Source of the DNA: an uncultured Bacteroidota bacterium
GTDB lineage: Bacteria; Bacteroidota; Bacteroidia; NS11-12g; UBA9320
DNA length: 15,837 nt
Direction of reading: 5' to 3'
NCBI GenBank assembly: GCA_913056425.1
Contig: CAJXLR010000013.1
Coordinates: forward strand, 1 to 15,837
Part shown: positions 15,007 through 15,837 of the stretch, piece after piece
Numbering within the stretch: the first letter of the stretch is position 1
Layout: the number at the start of each line of letters is the position of its first letter
Made by a program: the position numbers and the translations under genes
Notes under the pieces: generated by a model
Told to the model about the DNA's origin: nothing
Databases searched by the model: none
What the model saw: only the letters and a program-made list of their open reading frames with translations

Positions 15007-15258
15007 ATGAAAGAGGGAATACATCCAGAAAATTACCGACTTGTAGTGTTTAAGGACATGTCTAACGACCACACCTTCATTACAAAATCGACCGTTGAAA
15101 CAAGAGAGACCATCAAATGGGAAGATGGTAATGAATATCCGTTATACAAACTGGAGATTTCAAATACATCACACCCGTTCTACACAGGTAAGATGAACTT
15201 TGTGGATTCTGCAGGTAGAATTGACAAATTCAACAAACGATACGGAAAAAAGAAATAG
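15007..15258 (+). CDS. rpmE2: 50S ribosomal protein L31, type B
   Basis: 83 residues, ATG start, usual size. It begins MKEGIHPENYRLVVFKD and contains STVETRETIKWEDG, YPLYKLEISNTSHPFYTG and the C-terminal GRIDKFNKRYGKK, all typical of type B L31. It has no Cys at all, so this is the zinc-free form; in many bacteria that form replaces zinc-binding L31 when zinc is scarce, though here it may be the only copy. It is part of the large subunit at the intersubunit bridge. It has its own -7 element upstream and a strong terminator directly after. The GlmU-like gene follows 68 bases downstream. Confidence 0.97.
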   Translation: MKEGIHPENYRLVVFKDMSNDHTFITKSTVETRETIKWEDGNEYPLYKLEISNTSHPFYTGKMNFVDSAGRIDKFNKRYGKKK

Positions 15259-15274
15259 TGCTAATCCAGCACCA

Positions 15275-15310
15275 AAACAAAGCTCTCATTACGGGGGCTT
15301 TGTTTGTTTA
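15275..15310 (+). terminator. Intrinsic terminator after rpmE2
   Basis: The left arm at 15275-15287 (AAACAAAGCTCTC) pairs with the right arm at 15293-15305 (GGGGGCTTTGTTT): 13 base pairs including two G-U, with a 5-base loop ATTAC. The right arm runs into TTTGTTTGTTTA, a U-rich tail. It starts 17 bases after the stop codon. The GlmU-like gene begins 17 bases beyond the end of the U-rich tail and would need its own promoter or read-through. Confidence 0.85.
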
Positions 15311-15326
15311 TAGAGATATTTGAACC

Positions 15327-15837
15327 ATGAATATAGTTCTCTTCGACGATCAGAATAGAGCAAACTTACTGCCGTTCACGTTCACTCGTCCGGTGTCTGA
15401 CTTGCGCGTTGGTATACTCACCATTAAAGAAAAATGGGAGAAGCGAATGGACGCCCAAGTCAGTACATTGACTCGTCCGTATTTGTCGAAGAAGTTTCCG
15501 TTATCCTTGGCGGCGGATAACCTTTTTATCAATGGTGCCGTTCTTCCGAGTAATGACTTCACATCATTGGTGAATGAATTAGAGATGGAAGAGGCAATTG
15601 TTTCGGAGGACGATTTGCTGCTTGCATACCGTGGAGCAACATTACCGACTGAATCACCGAAGAAAACAACTACGAGTAACGTATCCCTTTTAAGGTATCC
15701 CGAGGACATTTTTTCAAAGAATGGAGAAGAAATGGAGTCAGATTGGACATTAGTTGCTTTCGATCAACAGTCAAAAACACTTAGCGAAACCAATACAGTA
15801 ACCGGTAAGGGAGAGATATTCATTCATCAAGATGCCT
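15327..15837 (+). CDS. GlmU-like putative sugar nucleotidyltransferase (3' end outside window)
   Basis: ATG at 15327, open for 170 codons to the window edge, no stop. The translation starts MNIVLFDDQNRANLLPFTFT, then RPVSDLRVGILTIKEKWEKR, and later has LAADNLFINGAVLPS. This matches the Bacteroidota family of GlmU-related putative sugar nucleotidyltransferases, in which the usual nucleotide-binding Gly-rich loop is replaced by this FTRPVxDLRVGILTIxEKWE start. Members normally continue into a left-handed beta-helix acyltransferase-like region, which would lie beyond the window. A role in UDP-sugar supply for peptidoglycan or LPS is inferred from the family only. The pairing with rpmE2 is, as far as I know, common in related genomes. 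Confidence 0.88.
   Translation, partial: MNIVLFDDQNRANLLPFTFTRPVSDLRVGILTIKEKWEKRMDAQVSTLTRPYLSKKFPLSLAADNLFINGAVLPSNDFTSLVNELEMEEAIVSEDDLLLAYRGATLPTESPKKTTTSNVSLLRYPEDIFSKNGEEMESDWTLVAFDQQSKTLSETNTVTGKGEIFIHQDA

Noticed and set aside
14947..15072. 42-residue N-terminal extension of the LTA-synthase-like protein from GTG 15072 (or ATG 15024)
   Set aside because: It would be antisense to rpmE2 and upstream of the minus-strand promoter element; homologues usually start shortly before the first membrane segment. ATG 15024 cannot be fully excluded.
15350..15709. 119-residue minus-strand frame at the window end
   Set aside because: The plus strand here encodes the GlmU-like protein with a strong family match and stays open to the edge; the minus frame is its shadow.

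Overview
The window is an ordinary, gene-dense chromosomal stretch of a Bacteroidota bacterium, most likely from the Flavobacteriales or a close relative. Three things point there. There is a large PKD-repeat exoprotein with a C-terminal domain of the gliding-motility/type IX secretion kind. Several promoters have the Bacteroidota form TAnnTTTG, with little Shine-Dalgarno signal. The neighbours carA-eno and rpmE2 (zinc-free type B L31) with a GlmU-like protein are pairings I associate with this phylum from general knowledge. No tRNA, rRNA, CRISPR array, insertion sequence or phage gene is visible, and no stretch above about 130 bases lacks a gene.

Layout. Positions 1-1544 (+) hold a two-component system: the end of an OmpR/PhoB-type response regulator and a membrane histidine kinase with almost no periplasmic part. 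A perfect 9-base DnaA-box match follows the kinase stop, then dnaX (1633-3399, +), which encodes the clamp-loader subunits tau/gamma. dnaX contains a run of ten A residues exactly at the end of the clamp-loader core. Slippage in either direction there reaches a stop within a few codons. Facing dnaX, with a 6-base gap, is a 1244-residue secreted PKD-repeat protein (3406-7140, -).

Positions 7272-9658 (-) carry carA and eno, 2 bases apart, behind a good Bacteroidota promoter and ahead of a hairpin terminator. Upstream on the same strand runs a compact cluster: an LTA-synthase-like membrane sulfatase-fold protein, hisS, an RluA-family pseudouridine synthase and an exported alpha/beta hydrolase. 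Successive stops and starts overlap by 14 nt at hisS/rluA and again at rluA/hydrolase. The hydrolase reading frame is broken by a -1 shift at an AAAAAG, which separates the catalytic Ser from the Asp and His.

Positions 14947-15006 form a 60-base divergent promoter region. It leads on the right to rpmE2 (15007-15258, +), a strong terminator, and the start of a GlmU-like sugar nucleotidyltransferase that runs off the window.

Most genes are housekeeping: replication, translation, glycolysis, pyrimidine/arginine supply and envelope. The two observations most worth testing are the dnaX slippage site, a possible gamma/tau switch, and the split hydrolase, which may be a fresh pseudogene, an assembly error or real frameshifting. 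I did not find a clear new multi-gene system.
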